Part shown: one piece after another, positions 7,554 through 17,080 of the stretch
Layout: each line of letters starts with the position of its first letter
Position numbering within the stretch: position 1 is the first letter of the stretch
NCBI RefSeq assembly: GCF_003382285.1
Contig: NZ_QTJR01000005.1
Coordinates: forward strand, 1-64,000
Origin: Lysobacter soli
GTDB taxonomy: Bacteria; Pseudomonadota; Gammaproteobacteria; Xanthomonadales; Xanthomonadaceae
DNA: 64,000 nucleotides
Reading direction: 5' to 3'
Program-made: the position numbers and the translations under genes
The notes under the pieces: model-generated
The model's input: only the letters and a program-made list of their open reading frames with translations
Database searches by the model: none
Told to the model about the DNA's origin: nothing

Positions 7554-9221
7554 TCAGATTCCGAGCAGCGGCGTCGCCTGTTCGAGCCTCACGCGCAACT
7601 GCTCGGCCAGTCGCAGGCTCAGCGCGATGATGGTGAAGGTCGGGAACGCCCAGCTCCCGGTCGGGAACACCGAACTTCCGGCGATATGCAGGTTGTCCAC
7701 GCCGTGCACCTGGCAGTGCCGGTCGACCACGCCCTCGCGCGGGCTGTCGGCCATGCGCGTGGTGCCCATGTGGTGCGAGGTGCCGAACACCTGCGGCACG
7801 CCGCCGTCTTCCTCCAGCCATGACGCCGACTGGAAGCGACCGTTGCACGCGCGCGCGAGTTCGCCGCCGAACAGCGTCGCGGCCGTGCGGTAGGTGTGGC
7901 GGTCCAGCTCGGTCAGGCGCCAGTCGACGTTCACCTTCCGCAGCCCCAGCGCATCGCGTTCGTCGCCGAGCGTGATTCGGCTGTCGTGGTTCGGTACCTG
8001 TTCGAAGTAGCCGATGAGGTCGACGCGCTCGGTGCGCACCGTGGGCTTGCGCGTGAGCTTGCGACCGACGGCCTTGGCGATGTCGCCCGCGTTGAGCCCC
8101 GCGCGCAGCGTGAGCGAGCGGATGTCCTCGGTCGGCATTGCATTCGCGATGTAGTCCGGCTCGCCGTTGCGACGCCCGCACACGCGCGCCTTGATCGCCC
8201 AGTTCTCGTTGCCGCGACGCGCGCGGATCGCCGCGCGCAGGTCGCGCAGCGCCTGCAGGCCTTCCGGCACCGGTTCCTCGAACGCGAACGGCCGCACGCG
8301 ACCGCTGAGGATGCGGTGCCGGCGCTGCGCTTCGTCCGACAGGCAGATCTCCGGATGCGCCTGCGGGCGGCCCTTGGGCACGTTGCGATCGTACGGGCGC
8401 GTGAGCACGTGCGGATCGTCGGCGAACAGCGTGCCGAGCTTTCCGCTGGGATGGTCCATGAAATAGCGACCGACCAGATCGTGCGGATTGCCCAGGCCCT
8501 GCGGAATGGTCGCGTTCGAGGACAGCAGCAAGCGCGCGTTCTCGATGCCGCCGCAGGCGAGGACGTAGTGCCGCGCACGCACGGTGCCGCGGCGGCCGTC
8601 GAGCGTGCCGATGCGCGCCTGCCGCACGGCCTGCGCCGATTCCACCGCGTCTAGTTCCAGCAGGTTCGCGTGCAGCAGCACGGTGATGTTGTCCGCGCGC
8701 TCGAACACGTCGTGGTACGCGTGGCCGAAGATCATCGGACTGGACGCGAACGTCTTGTGCACCAGCGCGTCGCCTTCGAAGTCCAGTGGCCGTCGCGAGA
8801 AGGGCGTGAGGAAGGTGTCCTCGCCGAAGTCGTGCTGGTCGAGACCGCAGAACGTGCGCGCCTTACGGTAGTGGGGCTCCAGGTCGGCGAAGCCGATCGG
8901 CCAGCCGCTGTGCGGTACCCAGTCGCGCGGTGCGAGGTTCGCCAGTGGAATGCAGCCGCGGCCCCAGTAATTGCAGGTGCCGCCGAACGCGCGCAGCCGC
9001 GAGGCACCCGGATCGAAGGGCGGTTCGCCGACCGAATGCCCTTCCAGCAGCGCCTGATAGCGCGCGTCGGCGGTCAGGCCGCCGCTCTCGATCACACAGA
9101 CGGACGCCTGCGTGTCGAGAAACGCCCATGCGATCGCCAGGCCGGCGGCGCCAGCCCCGATGATGCAGATGTCCGCGTCGATGTCGGCCGGCGAGGACGC
9201 GTTCCGGAAATCGAAGATCAA
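7554..9221 (-). CDS. GMC-family FAD-dependent oxidoreductase
   Basis: 555 residues. The N-terminal FAD-binding Rossmann motif is ICIIGAGAAGLAIAW (about residues 19-33), followed by VCVIESGGL. The C-terminal signature HHMGTTRMADSPREGVVD and later IAGSSVFPTGSWAFPTFTII are those of glucose-methanol-choline oxidoreductases, which oxidise alcohols or sugars; His in the HHMGT region is near the usual catalytic site. No signal peptide or transmembrane helix is seen, and no partner cytochrome or gamma subunit is adjacent, so the substrate and electron acceptor remain open. It is convergent with the zinc-finger gene and about 180 bases from the next upstream gene. Confidence 0.87.
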   Translation of the reverse strand: MIFDFRNASSPADIDADICIIGAGAAGLAIAWAFLDTQASVCVIESGGLTADARYQALLEGHSVGEPPFDPGASRLRAFGGTCNYWGRGCIPLANLAPRDWVPHSGWPIGFADLEPHYRKARTFCGLDQHDFGEDTFLTPFSRRPLDFEGDALVHKTFASSPMIFGHAYHDVFERADNITVLLHANLLELDAVESAQAVRQARIGTLDGRRGTVRARHYVLACGGIENARLLLSSNATIPQGLGNPHDLVGRYFMDHPSGKLGTLFADDPHVLTRPYDRNVPKGRPQAHPEICLSDEAQRRHRILSGRVRPFAFEEPVPEGLQALRDLRAAIRARRGNENWAIKARVCGRRNGEPDYIANAMPTEDIRSLTLRAGLNAGDIAKAVGRKLTRKPTVRTERVDLIGYFEQVPNHDSRITLGDERDALGLRKVNVDWRLTELDRHTYRTAATLFGGELARACNGRFQSASWLEEDGGVPQVFGTSHHMGTTRMADSPREGVVDRHCQVHGVDNLHIAGSSVFPTGSWAFPTFTIIALSLRLAEQLRVRLEQATPLLGI

Positions 9222-9399
9222 ATGCCTTGCCCCTGGGAACAGTTCTTCTTATGCGCCTGTGCACGAAGCGCACACAGGGCCACCGTTCGAAACCAACGCA
9301 GCCCGGGGAAGAAAGGGGACAGGTGGGAAGGTTGAGGCAGGCCGCTTACGCGGTATCGTGCCTCCGCGGGAGTGAGGCAGGGGTTTCCCAGACGCGCCG

Positions 9400-10161
9400 C
9401 TAGCTTGCCCCGCCTGCAGCCGGCTGCGCCAGCCAGCCGTTCCGACGGTATATATCGATGACCGAATCGGCGATGCCGGTGGCGGTGCGCTGCGCGGCCG
9501 CGCGGATCGACTCGGGACCGCGTTCCTGCATCACGTTCGATCCGCCCGACACCGCGGCGCTCGTCGCGACCGTGCCCGCCGCAGCTGCCGCGCCTAGTGG
9601 CACCAGCACGCCGGGCAGGCGGCCACCCTGCGTGTTCGCCTCAGCGGTCGCGAGCGAACGCGGTCCGGTCGCGGTGATCTGGAAGGCTTCGACCAGCGTG
9701 CTGAGTTCGGCGCGGCCCGCGCCGAAGCCGATCAACACGCGTGTCGTGCGGCTTCCCGGATTGACCGACACGAACTCGCCGCGCAGCACGACGTCGCCCA
9801 GTTTCGGCACCGGTCCGGCGCCGACCGGATACGCGTCGATGCCCGCGGCGCGAAGTCGCTCCACGACCTGCTGCGCGACCTGGCGACCCAGCTGCCGCCC
9901 GGTTTCGACGTCGTCGGCCGTCTGCGGCGCTTCGTTCTGTTCGAAGTAGCCGGTGATCGGCGAATCGGGTGGAAGGTCGCCGCGCGTGCCGGCGAAGTCG
10001 TACACCAGGATGCGCCCGGGCCGCTCGACGGCGTGCGCCGTGTCGGAACGCTCGAACCGGGGCGAGGGTGTCGTCGCGCATGCGGCGAGAAGCAGCAAAC
10101 CGAGGCACGATGCGATGCGGAACGACCGCGGCGCGGCGTGGTCCTGCAGGCCCATCTCCAT
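9400..10161 (-). CDS. DUF4410 lipoprotein
   Basis: 253 residues with a lipobox LLAAC (Cys about residue 28). RILVYDFAG, followed by a Gln-rich stretch and GRQLGRQVAQQVVERLRAAG, is typical of DUF4410 proteins, which combine a nucleotide-fold-like beginning with a Gly/Ala-rich C-terminal segment. The hydrophobic stretch GVLVPLGAAAAAGTVATSAAV near residue 190 may be membrane-associated. Function is unknown. The first ATG at 10161 has a GGGGTGA site; another ATG two codons in is equally possible. It is a single gene with no obvious partner. Confidence 0.75.
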   Translation of the reverse strand: MEMGLQDHAAPRSFRIASCLGLLLLAACATTPSPRFERSDTAHAVERPGRILVYDFAGTRGDLPPDSPITGYFEQNEAPQTADDVETGRQLGRQVAQQVVERLRAAGIDAYPVGAGPVPKLGDVVLRGEFVSVNPGSRTTRVLIGFGAGRAELSTLVEAFQITATGPRSLATAEANTQGGRLPGVLVPLGAAAAAGTVATSAAVSGGSNVMQERGPESIRAAAQRTATGIADSVIDIYRRNGWLAQPAAGGAS

Positions 10162-10251
10162 GGCGGATCACCCCGGTCGAAGTGCCGCCAATACACGCCT
10201 GCCGCCGTTATCCAGCAGTGAAAACGCGCGACCGCCGGTCGCCGCGTGCGA

Positions 10252-10806
10252 TCACCAGATCAGGTCGTCCGGCACCTTGAACTGCGCGTAGTACGCATCG
10301 TCGTCGGAGGCATCGGCCGCGGGTTCGGCATCGGCCTGCAGCCCGTGATCGAGCACGATCATCGTCGCGTCGCGTTCGCGCACCTTGTCGGCGGCGGCAC
10401 GCGGGAGCAGTTCGTAACGCTCGTCGATGCGGGCGATCACCAGTACGCCGGACGACAGCTTCTTCCGGAGGTCGTCGTTGAGCAGCAACGTACGGATCGC
10501 GTTGCCTTCAGTGAAGCGGTATTCGCTTTCGCCCGAACGCGGGACCTTGCGGTCTTCGATGATCTGCCGCGCCTGCGCGCGCAGCTCCGCGGCGCGCGCC
10601 TGCGCCTTGCGCTCGGCTTCGATCGCGCGGTCGTGCTCGGCCTTCTCGGCGCGCGCGCGTTCGGCTTCCACCTGGATCTCGCTGCGTTCGGCCGGCGCCT
10701 TGGCGTGGCGGGCCTTGTTCTGCTCGCGCGCGACTTCGGCCACCTTGGATTTCTTGACCAGGCCCGCCTTGAGCAGTTGTTCCTGGAGCGGATTCGCCTT
10801 CGCCAT
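10252..10806 (-). CDS. DUF2058 protein (YaiL family)
   Basis: 184 residues, predicted soluble. It opens MAKANPLQEQLLKAGLVKK, then a long charged helix (residues 25-85) rich in Glu, Arg, Ala and Lys, and a C-terminal domain with FTEGNAIRTLLLNDDLRKKL, the hallmark of the YaiL/DUF2058 family. These are nucleoprotein- or polysome-associated small proteins with no defined activity. The ATG at 10806 gives the normal family N-terminus; the frame extends further upstream but into the divergent YgjP-like gene. The two genes are separated by only 42 bases and probably share a bidirectional promoter. Confidence 0.87.
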   Translation of the reverse strand: MAKANPLQEQLLKAGLVKKSKVAEVAREQNKARHAKAPAERSEIQVEAERARAEKAEHDRAIEAERKAQARAAELRAQARQIIEDRKVPRSGESEYRFTEGNAIRTLLLNDDLRKKLSSGVLVIARIDERYELLPRAAADKVRERDATMIVLDHGLQADAEPAADASDDDAYYAQFKVPDDLIW

Positions 10807-10848
10807 GTCGCGGTGTTCTGGTGGTGGTTTCGGGGCCATGATACCGCC

Positions 10849-11346
10849 ATGGAACCCTTCAAATACCTCGTCGGCTACCCCGAGCACCTGCTCGCGAAGG
10901 TGCGGCAGCTGATCGAACAGGGCCGGCTCGGCACGATGCTGGCCGACCGGTACGCCGAGCCCAACATGGTGCGCAACGACGCGCAGCTGTACGACTACGT
11001 GCAGGCGCTGAAGGACCGCCATCTGCGCAAGGCCGTGCCGCTGGGCAAGGTGCTTTACGACAGCAAGCTGCAGGTGATGAAGCACGCGCTCGGCACGCAC
11101 ACCGCCATCTCGCGCGTACACGGCGGGCGGCTGAAGGCCAGTCGCGAGATCCGCATCGCCACGGTGTTCCGCGATGCGCCGGCCGACTTCCTGCGGATGA
11201 TCGTCGTGCACGAGCTCGCGCACATGAAGGAGGCCGACCACAACAAAGCCTTCTACCAGCTGTGCACGCACATGGAGCCGGACTACCACCAGCTGGAGTT
11301 CGACCTGCGCCTGTACCTGACGCACATGGAACTCACGCGGGGCTGA
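10849..11346 (+). CDS. YgjP-like zinc metallopeptidase (DUF45/M48 type)
   Basis: 165 residues. The zinc site HELAH is present in VVHELAHMKEADHNKAFY, with the following DHNKAF His as likely third ligand, as in YgjP-like proteins. PDYHQLEFDLRLYLTH near the end is also typical of the family. It starts at an ATG whose frame is open far upstream over the divergent gene, but only MEPFKYLVGYP begins a family-like N-terminus. No signal peptide, so cytoplasmic. Substrate unknown. It ends just before a strong hairpin terminator. Confidence 0.85.
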   Translation: MEPFKYLVGYPEHLLAKVRQLIEQGRLGTMLADRYAEPNMVRNDAQLYDYVQALKDRHLRKAVPLGKVLYDSKLQVMKHALGTHTAISRVHGGRLKASREIRIATVFRDAPADFLRMIVVHELAHMKEADHNKAFYQLCTHMEPDYHQLEFDLRLYLTHMELTRG

Positions 11347-11380
11347 GTGTCGCCGAAGCGGCGCCGTGTCGATCGTGAAA

Positions 11381-11410
11381 ACGAAACGCCCGCGTAGGCG
11401 GGCGTTTCGT
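11381..11410. terminator. Bidirectional hairpin terminator
   Basis: ACGAAACGCCCGC (11381-11393) pairs perfectly with GCGGGCGTTTCGT (11398-11410) around a GTAG loop. It lies between convergent genes ending at 11346 (plus) and 11437 (minus). The A-rich and T-rich flanks suit termination in both directions. Confidence 0.85.
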
Positions 11411-11436
11411 CGTATCGCAATGGACGAACCGGGGCG

Positions 11437-12747
11437 TCAGCTCTTGTAGTTCATCGCGCGGTTGATGCCCAGCGCGACCAGCGTGCCGATGGCGCCGGAG
11501 AGCAGGTACGCGCCCAGCCAGGCCAGACCGAACTGCGAGCACAGGCCCAGCGCGACGAGCGGGGCGAAAGCGGCGCCGATCAGCCAGGCGAGGTCGGAGG
11601 TGAGCGCCGCGCCGGTGTAGCGGTAGCGGCGGCCGAAGTTGGCCGTCACCGCACCCGCAGCCTGGCCGTACGACAGGCCGAGCAGGGCGAAGCCGATGAG
11701 CACGAACGCACCCTGGCCGACGTTGCCGCTGCCCATCAGCGTGGGCGCGAAGCCGCTGAACATCGCGATCAGCAGCGCCAGCCCGCCCAGCGTGCGCGCA
11801 CGGCCCACGCGGTCGGCGATCAGGCCCGAGGCCACGACGCCGCCGCAGGCGATGAACGCACCGATGATCTGGACGATCAGGAAGGTGACGATCGATTTGT
11901 CCGAATACAGCAGGATCCACGACAGCGGAAAGATCGTGACGATGTGGAACAGCGCGTAGCTGGCCAGCGCCGCGAAGGCACCGATCACCACGTGGCGGCC
12001 CTTGGCGCGGAACAGCTCGCGGATCGGCGTCGGCTCCAGCTCCAGCTCGCTCATCTTCTTCTGGTATTCGTCGGCCACCACGATGCGCAGGCGGGCGAAC
12101 AGCGCCACCACGTTGATGGCGAAGGCGACGAAGAAGGGATAGCGCCAACCCCACGAGAGCAGGTCGGCCTCGCTCAGGCTCGCATACAGGAATGCGAAGA
12201 CGCTGGCGGCGACGATGAAGCCCATCGGCGCGGCCAGCTGGCCGAGCATCGAATACCAGCCGCGGCGGCCCTTCGGTGCGTTCATTGCCAGCAGCGACGG
12301 CAGGCCGTCCCACGAACCGCCCAGCGCGACGCCCTGCAGCATGCGCAGCAGGGCCAGCATCACGATCGATGCGACGCCCAGCGTGGTGTAGCCGGGCAGG
12401 AACGCGATGCCGGCGGTGGCGCTGCCCAACATGAACAGGGAAATGGTGAGCTTGATGCCGCGGCCCCAGCGCTCCTGGATCGACATGAACAGGATCGTGC
12501 CGAGCGGCCGTGTGATGAACGCCAGCGAAAACAGCGCAAACGCCGCCAATGCGCCGTTGAGCCGGTCCAGGAACGGAAAGAAGACGGCGGGGAAGATCAG
12601 CGCCGAGGCGATGCCAAAAACAAAGAAGTCGAAGTATTCCGACGCACGGCCGATGACGACGCCTACGGCGATTTCACCAGGCGCGACATCGGTGTCGGCC
12701 TTGGTGCCGTGATCGTGCGTGGAAGCGGTGGGGGTGAGGGTTGACAT
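11437..12747 (-). CDS. MFS transporter, metabolite:H+ symporter type
   Basis: 436 residues with about 12 transmembrane helices in two halves and a charged central loop (about residues 190-225, EYQKKMSELELEPTPIREL). GVVIGRASEYFDFFVFG at the beginning and SIQERWGRGIKLT after helix 2 fit the MHS branch of the major facilitator superfamily (shikimate, alpha-ketoglutarate or citrate carriers); LIADRVGRARTLG is the second-half loop motif. The substrate cannot be read from sequence. The ATG at 12747 is preferred because upstream residues are Ser/Pro/Arg-rich and unlike the family. It is divergent from cyoA, with about 170 bases between them. Confidence 0.85.
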   Translation of the reverse strand: MSTLTPTASTHDHGTKADTDVAPGEIAVGVVIGRASEYFDFFVFGIASALIFPAVFFPFLDRLNGALAAFALFSLAFITRPLGTILFMSIQERWGRGIKLTISLFMLGSATAGIAFLPGYTTLGVASIVMLALLRMLQGVALGGSWDGLPSLLAMNAPKGRRGWYSMLGQLAAPMGFIVAASVFAFLYASLSEADLLSWGWRYPFFVAFAINVVALFARLRIVVADEYQKKMSELELEPTPIRELFRAKGRHVVIGAFAALASYALFHIVTIFPLSWILLYSDKSIVTFLIVQIIGAFIACGGVVASGLIADRVGRARTLGGLALLIAMFSGFAPTLMGSGNVGQGAFVLIGFALLGLSYGQAAGAVTANFGRRYRYTGAALTSDLAWLIGAAFAPLVALGLCSQFGLAWLGAYLLSGAIGTLVALGINRAMNYKS

Positions 12748-12920
12748 CGCGTTGGACACTCGATGAGCCGGCCGATGGAAGGAGGGCCGGTTGGACTTGA
12801 GAGGATGCGACGATAGGCTGACAGAGGCAACCAGCTTGTTCGATAGGACAAAACGTCCAATTCTCCCGTCACACGGCCGGGAATACATTGACCATGCTCA
12901 ATCCGTAAGCCCCCACACAC

Positions 12921-13979
12921 ATGTCCATCGCGCGCAGATTCCTGCAGGCCGCCGTGCTGCTCCTCGCCACGGTCGCCCTGTCAGGATGCAACCTGTTGGT
13001 TCTCAATCCCGCCGGCGACATCGCAGCCCGCCAGGGCCAGCTGATCGTCGTCGCGACGGTCCTGATGCTGATCGTGATCGTTCCGGTGATCGCGCTCACG
13101 CTCCTGTTCGCCTGGCGCTACCGCGCGTCGAACAACGCGACCTACAAGCCCGACTGGGATCATTCGACCCAGCTCGAGCTCGTCATCTGGGGCATCCCGC
13201 TGCTGATCATCATCGCGCTCGGCGCGATCACGTGGATCAGCACGCACCTGCTCGATCCGTTCCGTCCGCTCGACCAGCTCTCCGCCGGACGCCCGGTGCC
13301 TGCCGACGTGAAGCCGCTGGAAATCCAGGTCGTCGCGCTCGACTGGAAGTGGCTGTTCGTCTATCCGGAAGAGAACATCGCGACGGTGAACGAGGTCGTC
13401 GTGCCGGTCGATCGCCCGGTGCATTTCCGCATCACGGCCTCGTCGGTGATGAACACGTTCTACGTTCCCGCGCTGGCCGGCATGATCTACGGCATGCCGG
13501 GCATGGAAAGCGAGCTCAACGCGGTGATCAACGAGGCCGGTGTGTACGACGGCTTCTCGGCGAACTACAGCGGCGCCGGCTTCTCGCACATGCGCTTCAA
13601 GTTCCACGGCCGGCCCGACGCCGAGTACCAGCGCTGGGTCAACGACGTGCGCGGCAGCAGCGACGCGCTCACCCGCGCGACGTACCTCGAACTCGAGAAG
13701 CCCTCCGAACGCGAGCCGGTGCGTCACTTCGCCCGCGTCGACAACGGCCTGTTCGATGCCGTGCTCAACCGCTGCGTCGACACCGACCGGTTGTGCATGA
13801 ACCAGATGATGGCGATCGACGCCACCGGCGGCCTCGGCCTGGACGGCCTGAAGCCGCTGGCCACGCCGCGCCGCGGCGACCCGCGCCTGGGCGCGTACGT
13901 GTCGTCGGAAGTGTGCTCCGTCAACGATGCCGTGCCCCAGTCCCTGTCTGGCTCGATCGTCGGCATGAAGTCGCCCTGA
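12921..13979 (+). CDS. cyoA: Cytochrome o ubiquinol oxidase subunit II
   Basis: 352 residues. A lipoprotein signal ends at Cys23 (ALSGCN), followed by two transmembrane helices (about 41-64 and 85-108) and a periplasmic cupredoxin-like domain. The domain carries SSVMNTFYVPALAGMIYGM and FSANYSGAGFSHMRFKF, as in CyoA, and lacks the CuA ligands of cytochrome c oxidases, so the electron donor is quinol. It is about 35 residues longer than the E. coli protein; the extra C-terminal part contains two Cys (RCVDTDRLCMNQ). First gene of cyoABCD, with a divergent MFS gene upstream. Confidence 0.95.
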   Translation: MSIARRFLQAAVLLLATVALSGCNLLVLNPAGDIAARQGQLIVVATVLMLIVIVPVIALTLLFAWRYRASNNATYKPDWDHSTQLELVIWGIPLLIIIALGAITWISTHLLDPFRPLDQLSAGRPVPADVKPLEIQVVALDWKWLFVYPEENIATVNEVVVPVDRPVHFRITASSVMNTFYVPALAGMIYGMPGMESELNAVINEAGVYDGFSANYSGAGFSHMRFKFHGRPDAEYQRWVNDVRGSSDALTRATYLELEKPSEREPVRHFARVDNGLFDAVLNRCVDTDRLCMNQMMAIDATGGLGLDGLKPLATPRRGDPRLGAYVSSEVCSVNDAVPQSLSGSIVGMKSP

Positions 13980-14031
13980 GCGACTCCTGATGCCGACCTG
14001 TTTCTTGGCCTGAAAGCCCCGGAATCCCGCG

Positions 14032-16047
14032 ATGTCCCCTGAAAGCAGCACCCTCCCGTCCTCACCGATCTTCGGACGCATGTCATGGGAATCCATTCCC
14101 ATGTTCCATGAGCCGATCCTGATGGTGACCTTCATCGGCACCGTGCTCGGCGGCCTCGCACTGCTGGCCGTGATCACGAAGCACAAGCTGTGGGGCTACC
14201 TCTGGAACGAGTGGTTCACCAGCATCGATCACAAGAAGATCGGCATCATGTACATCGTGCTGGGCCTGGTGATGCTGCTGCGCGGCTTCGCCGACGCGCT
14301 GATGATGCGCCTGCAGCAGGCCATCGCCTTCGGCGACAGCACCGGTTACCTGCCGCCCGCGCACTACGACCAGATCTTCACCGCGCACGGCGTGATCATG
14401 ATCTTCTTCGTGGCCATGCCGCTGGTCACGGGCCTGATGAACTATCTGGTGCCGTTGCAGATCGGCGCGCGCGACGTCGCGTTCCCGTTCCTCAACAACT
14501 TCAGCTTCTGGATGACCGTCTCCGGCGCCGTGCTGGTGATGATGTCGCTGTTCTTCGGCGAGTTCGCCGCGACCGGCTGGCTCGCCTATCCGCCGCTGTC
14601 GGGCATCGCCTTCAGTCCGGGCGTCGGCGTCGACTACTACATATGGGCGCTGCAGATAGCAGGCGTCGGCACATTGCTATCGGGCGTGAACCTGCTGGTG
14701 ACCATCATCAAGATGCGCGCGCCGGGCATGACCATGATGAAGATGCCCGTCTTCACGTGGACCTCGCTGTGCACCAACGTGCTGATCGTGGTCTCGTTCC
14801 CGGTCCTGACCGCGGTGCTCGCGCTGCTGGCGCTGGACCGTTACGTCGGCACGAACTTCTTCACCAGTGACCTTGGCGGCAACGCCATGATGTACGTGAA
14901 CCTGATCTGGATCTGGGGCCACCCGGAGGTCTACATCCTGATCCTGCCGCTGTTCGGCGCATACTCGGAAATCGTGGCGACGTATTCGGGCAAGCGCCTG
15001 TTCGGCTACTCGTCGATGGTCTACGCCACGGTGTGCATCACGGTGCTGTCGTACCTGGTGTGGCTGCACCACTTCTTCACGATGGGGTCGGGCGCGAGCG
15101 TCAACTCGTTCTTCGGCATCACCACGATGATCATCTCGATCCCCACGGGCGCGAAGATCTTCAACTGGCTGTTCACCATGTACCGCGGCCGCATCCGCTT
15201 CGAAGTGCCCATGCTGTGGACGATCGGTTTCATGATCACTTTCGTGGTGGGCGGCATGACCGGCGTGCTGCTGGCCGTCCCGCCGGCGGACTTCGTGCTG
15301 CACAACAGCCTGTTCCTGATCGCGCACTTCCATAACGTGATCATCGGCGGCGTGGTGTTCGGCCTGTTCGCGGCGATGACGCACTGGTTCCCGAAGGCCT
15401 TCGGCTTCAAGCTCGACGACTTCTGGGGCAAGGTCTCGTTCTGGTTCTGGCTGGCCGGCTACTGGTTCGCCTTCACGCCGCTGTACGTGCTGGGCCTCAT
15501 GGGCGTGACGCGCCGCATGAGCCACTTCGAGGATCCGTCGCTGCAGATCTGGTTCCTGATCGCCGCCTTCGGTGCGGTCCTGATCGCGATCGGCATCGCC
15601 GCGTTCCTGATCTGCATCTTCGTCAGCTTCCGCAAGCGCGAGCAGCTGCGCGACGTCACCGGCGATCCGTGGGACGGCCGCACGCTGGAGTGGTCGACGT
15701 CCTCGCCGCCGCCGGCCTACAACTTCGCCTTCACGCCGGTCGTCCACGACACCGACGCCTGGTGGGACATGAAGCAGCGCGGCTTCACGCGCATGCGTTC
15801 GGGCTTCCTGGCCGTGCACATGCCGAAGAACACGCCGGCCGGCCTGGTGCTGGCGCTGCTGAGCACGGCGGGCGGGTTCGCGATGATCTGGCACCTGTGG
15901 TGGCTGGCGGTGCTGTCGCTGGTCGCCGTGGTGGCCTACGCGATCTGGCACACCTTCAACTACGACCGCGATTACCACATCCCCGCCGACGAGGTGGCTG
16001 CCACCGAGCACGCGCGTACCCAGCAGCTGGAGACCTTCCGTGTCTGA
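14032..16047 (+). CDS. cyoB: Cytochrome o ubiquinol oxidase subunit I (heme-copper subunit)
   Basis: 671 residues, about 15 transmembrane helices. It carries the heme-copper oxidase core: HHFF in [23 protein letters not shown] with the CuB His and cross-linked Tyr, and HFHNVIIGG for heme ligands. The glutamate of the D-channel is in the PEVY motif neighbourhood. The first ATG (14032) adds a short hydrophilic tail before [11 protein letters not shown], which matches the usual CyoB start. This is the proton-pumping subunit that reduces oxygen to water. Its stop overlaps the cyoC start. Confidence 0.96.
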   Translation: MSPESSTLPSSPIFGRMSWESIPMFHEPILMVTFIGTVLGGLALLAVITKHKLWGYLWNEWFTSIDHKKIGIMYIVLGLVMLLRGFADALMMRLQQAIAFGDSTGYLPPAHYDQIFTAHGVIMIFFVAMPLVTGLMNYLVPLQIGARDVAFPFLNNFSFWMTVSGAVLVMMSLFFGEFAATGWLAYPPLSGIAFSPGVGVDYYIWALQIAGVGTLLSGVNLLVTIIKMRAPGMTMMKMPVFTWTSLCTNVLIVVSFPVLTAVLALLALDRYVGTNFFTSDLGGNAMMYVNLIWIWGHPEVYILILPLFGAYSEIVATYSGKRLFGYSSMVYATVCITVLSYLVWLHHFFTMGSGASVNSFFGITTMIISIPTGAKIFNWLFTMYRGRIRFEVPMLWTIGFMITFVVGGMTGVLLAVPPADFVLHNSLFLIAHFHNVIIGGVVFGLFAAMTHWFPKAFGFKLDDFWGKVSFWFWLAGYWFAFTPLYVLGLMGVTRRMSHFEDPSLQIWFLIAAFGAVLIAIGIAAFLICIFVSFRKREQLRDVTGDPWDGRTLEWSTSSPPPAYNFAFTPVVHDTDAWWDMKQRGFTRMRSGFLAVHMPKNTPAGLVLALLSTAGGFAMIWHLWWLAVLSLVAVVAYAIWHTFNYDRDYHIPADEVAATEHARTQQLETFRV

Positions 16048-16669
16048 GCCCATCGCATTGACCCGTGAAGACGGCGCGCCGGTCTTCCTCGACACGCAAG
16101 GCCACCACCATCCGGAAAACGGCACGCTGCTGGGCTTCTGGATCTACCTGCTCAGCGACCTGATGATCTTCGGGTGCCTGTTCGCCACCTTCGGCGTGCT
16201 GGGCCGCAGTTTCGCCGCCGGCCCGTCCGGCGCCGACCTGTTCGACCTGAAGCTGGTGGCGGTGAACACCGCGGTGCTGCTGGTGTCGTCGATCACCTAC
16301 GGCTTCGCGATGATCGCGATGCAGGCGCGCAACAAGCGCGGTCTGATCGCATGGCTCATCGTGACGGGCCTGCTGGGCGCGACGTTCCTGGCGATCGAGC
16401 TGTACGAGTTCCACCACTTCATCCATATCGGCGCCGGTCCGCAGCGCAGCGCGTTCCTGTCCTCGTTCTTCGCGCTGGTGGGCACGCACGGCCTGCACGT
16501 GTTCTTCGGCGTGATCTGGCTGATCGTGCTGTGCCTGCAGGTGCGCAAGCACGGCCTCACGCGCGCCAACACGCGCCGCGTGGCCTGCCTGTCGATGTTC
16601 TGGCACTTCCTCGACGTCGTCTGGATCGGCGTCTTCACCTTCGTCTACCTGATGGGCTCGCTGCGATGA
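16040..16669 (+). CDS. cyoC: Cytochrome o ubiquinol oxidase subunit III
   Basis: 209 residues with five transmembrane helices. Family features include [36 protein letters not shown] and [13 protein letters not shown]. It begins at a GTG eight bases inside the end of cyoB and ends overlapping the cyoD start, so all four subunits are translationally coupled. Subunit III stabilises the oxidase and its proton uptake. Confidence 0.95.
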   Translation: MSEPIALTREDGAPVFLDTQGHHHPENGTLLGFWIYLLSDLMIFGCLFATFGVLGRSFAAGPSGADLFDLKLVAVNTAVLLVSSITYGFAMIAMQARNKRGLIAWLIVTGLLGATFLAIELYEFHHFIHIGAGPQRSAFLSSFFALVGTHGLHVFFGVIWLIVLCLQVRKHGLTRANTRRVACLSMFWHFLDVVWIGVFTFVYLMGSLR

Positions 16670-17058
16670 GTGACCACGCACACCACGACCACGACGACGA
16701 CTTCCTCGAGACCGGCATCCCGCACGTCTCGAAGAAGGAGTACCTGACCGGCTTCGTGCTGTCGGTCATCCTGACCGCCATCCCGTTCGCGCTGGTGATG
16801 GGCGGCTCGGCCATCAGCACGCCGTTGCTGGTGCTGATCCTGTTGGCGTTCGCCGCCGTGCAGGTGGTGGTGCACATGGTCTACTTCCTGCACATGAACG
16901 CGAAGTCCGAAGGCGGCTGGAACGCCCTCGCGCTCATCTTCACCGTCGTGCTGGTGGTGATCGTGCTCAGCGGCTCGTTGTGGGTCATGCATCACCTCAA
17001 CACGAACATGATGCCGGGCGCGCACGAGATGCAGGAGATGATCCGGAACACGCCGTAA
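16666..17058 (+). CDS. cyoD: Cytochrome o ubiquinol oxidase subunit IV
   Basis: 130 residues: a His/Asp-rich N-terminus (HAHHDHDDDF) and three transmembrane helices, with YLTGFVLSVILTAIPF and AAVQVVVHMVYFLHM typical of CyoD. The ATG overlaps the cyoC stop codon by three bases. The His/Asp cluster could bind metal, but such tails are common in this subunit. The heme O synthase gene cyoE, which usually follows, is not here; a SURF1 gene takes its place. Confidence 0.94.
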   Translation: MSDHAHHDHDDDFLETGIPHVSKKEYLTGFVLSVILTAIPFALVMGGSAISTPLLVLILLAFAAVQVVVHMVYFLHMNAKSEGGWNALALIFTVVLVVIVLSGSLWVMHHLNTNMMPGAHEMQEMIRNTP

Positions 17059-17080
17059 CGCCCCCGCCGCAAGCCGTGCC

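Noticed and set aside
12981-14186. 401-residue minus frame opposite cyoA
   Set aside because: Shadow frame; cyoA is complete with lipobox and family blocks.
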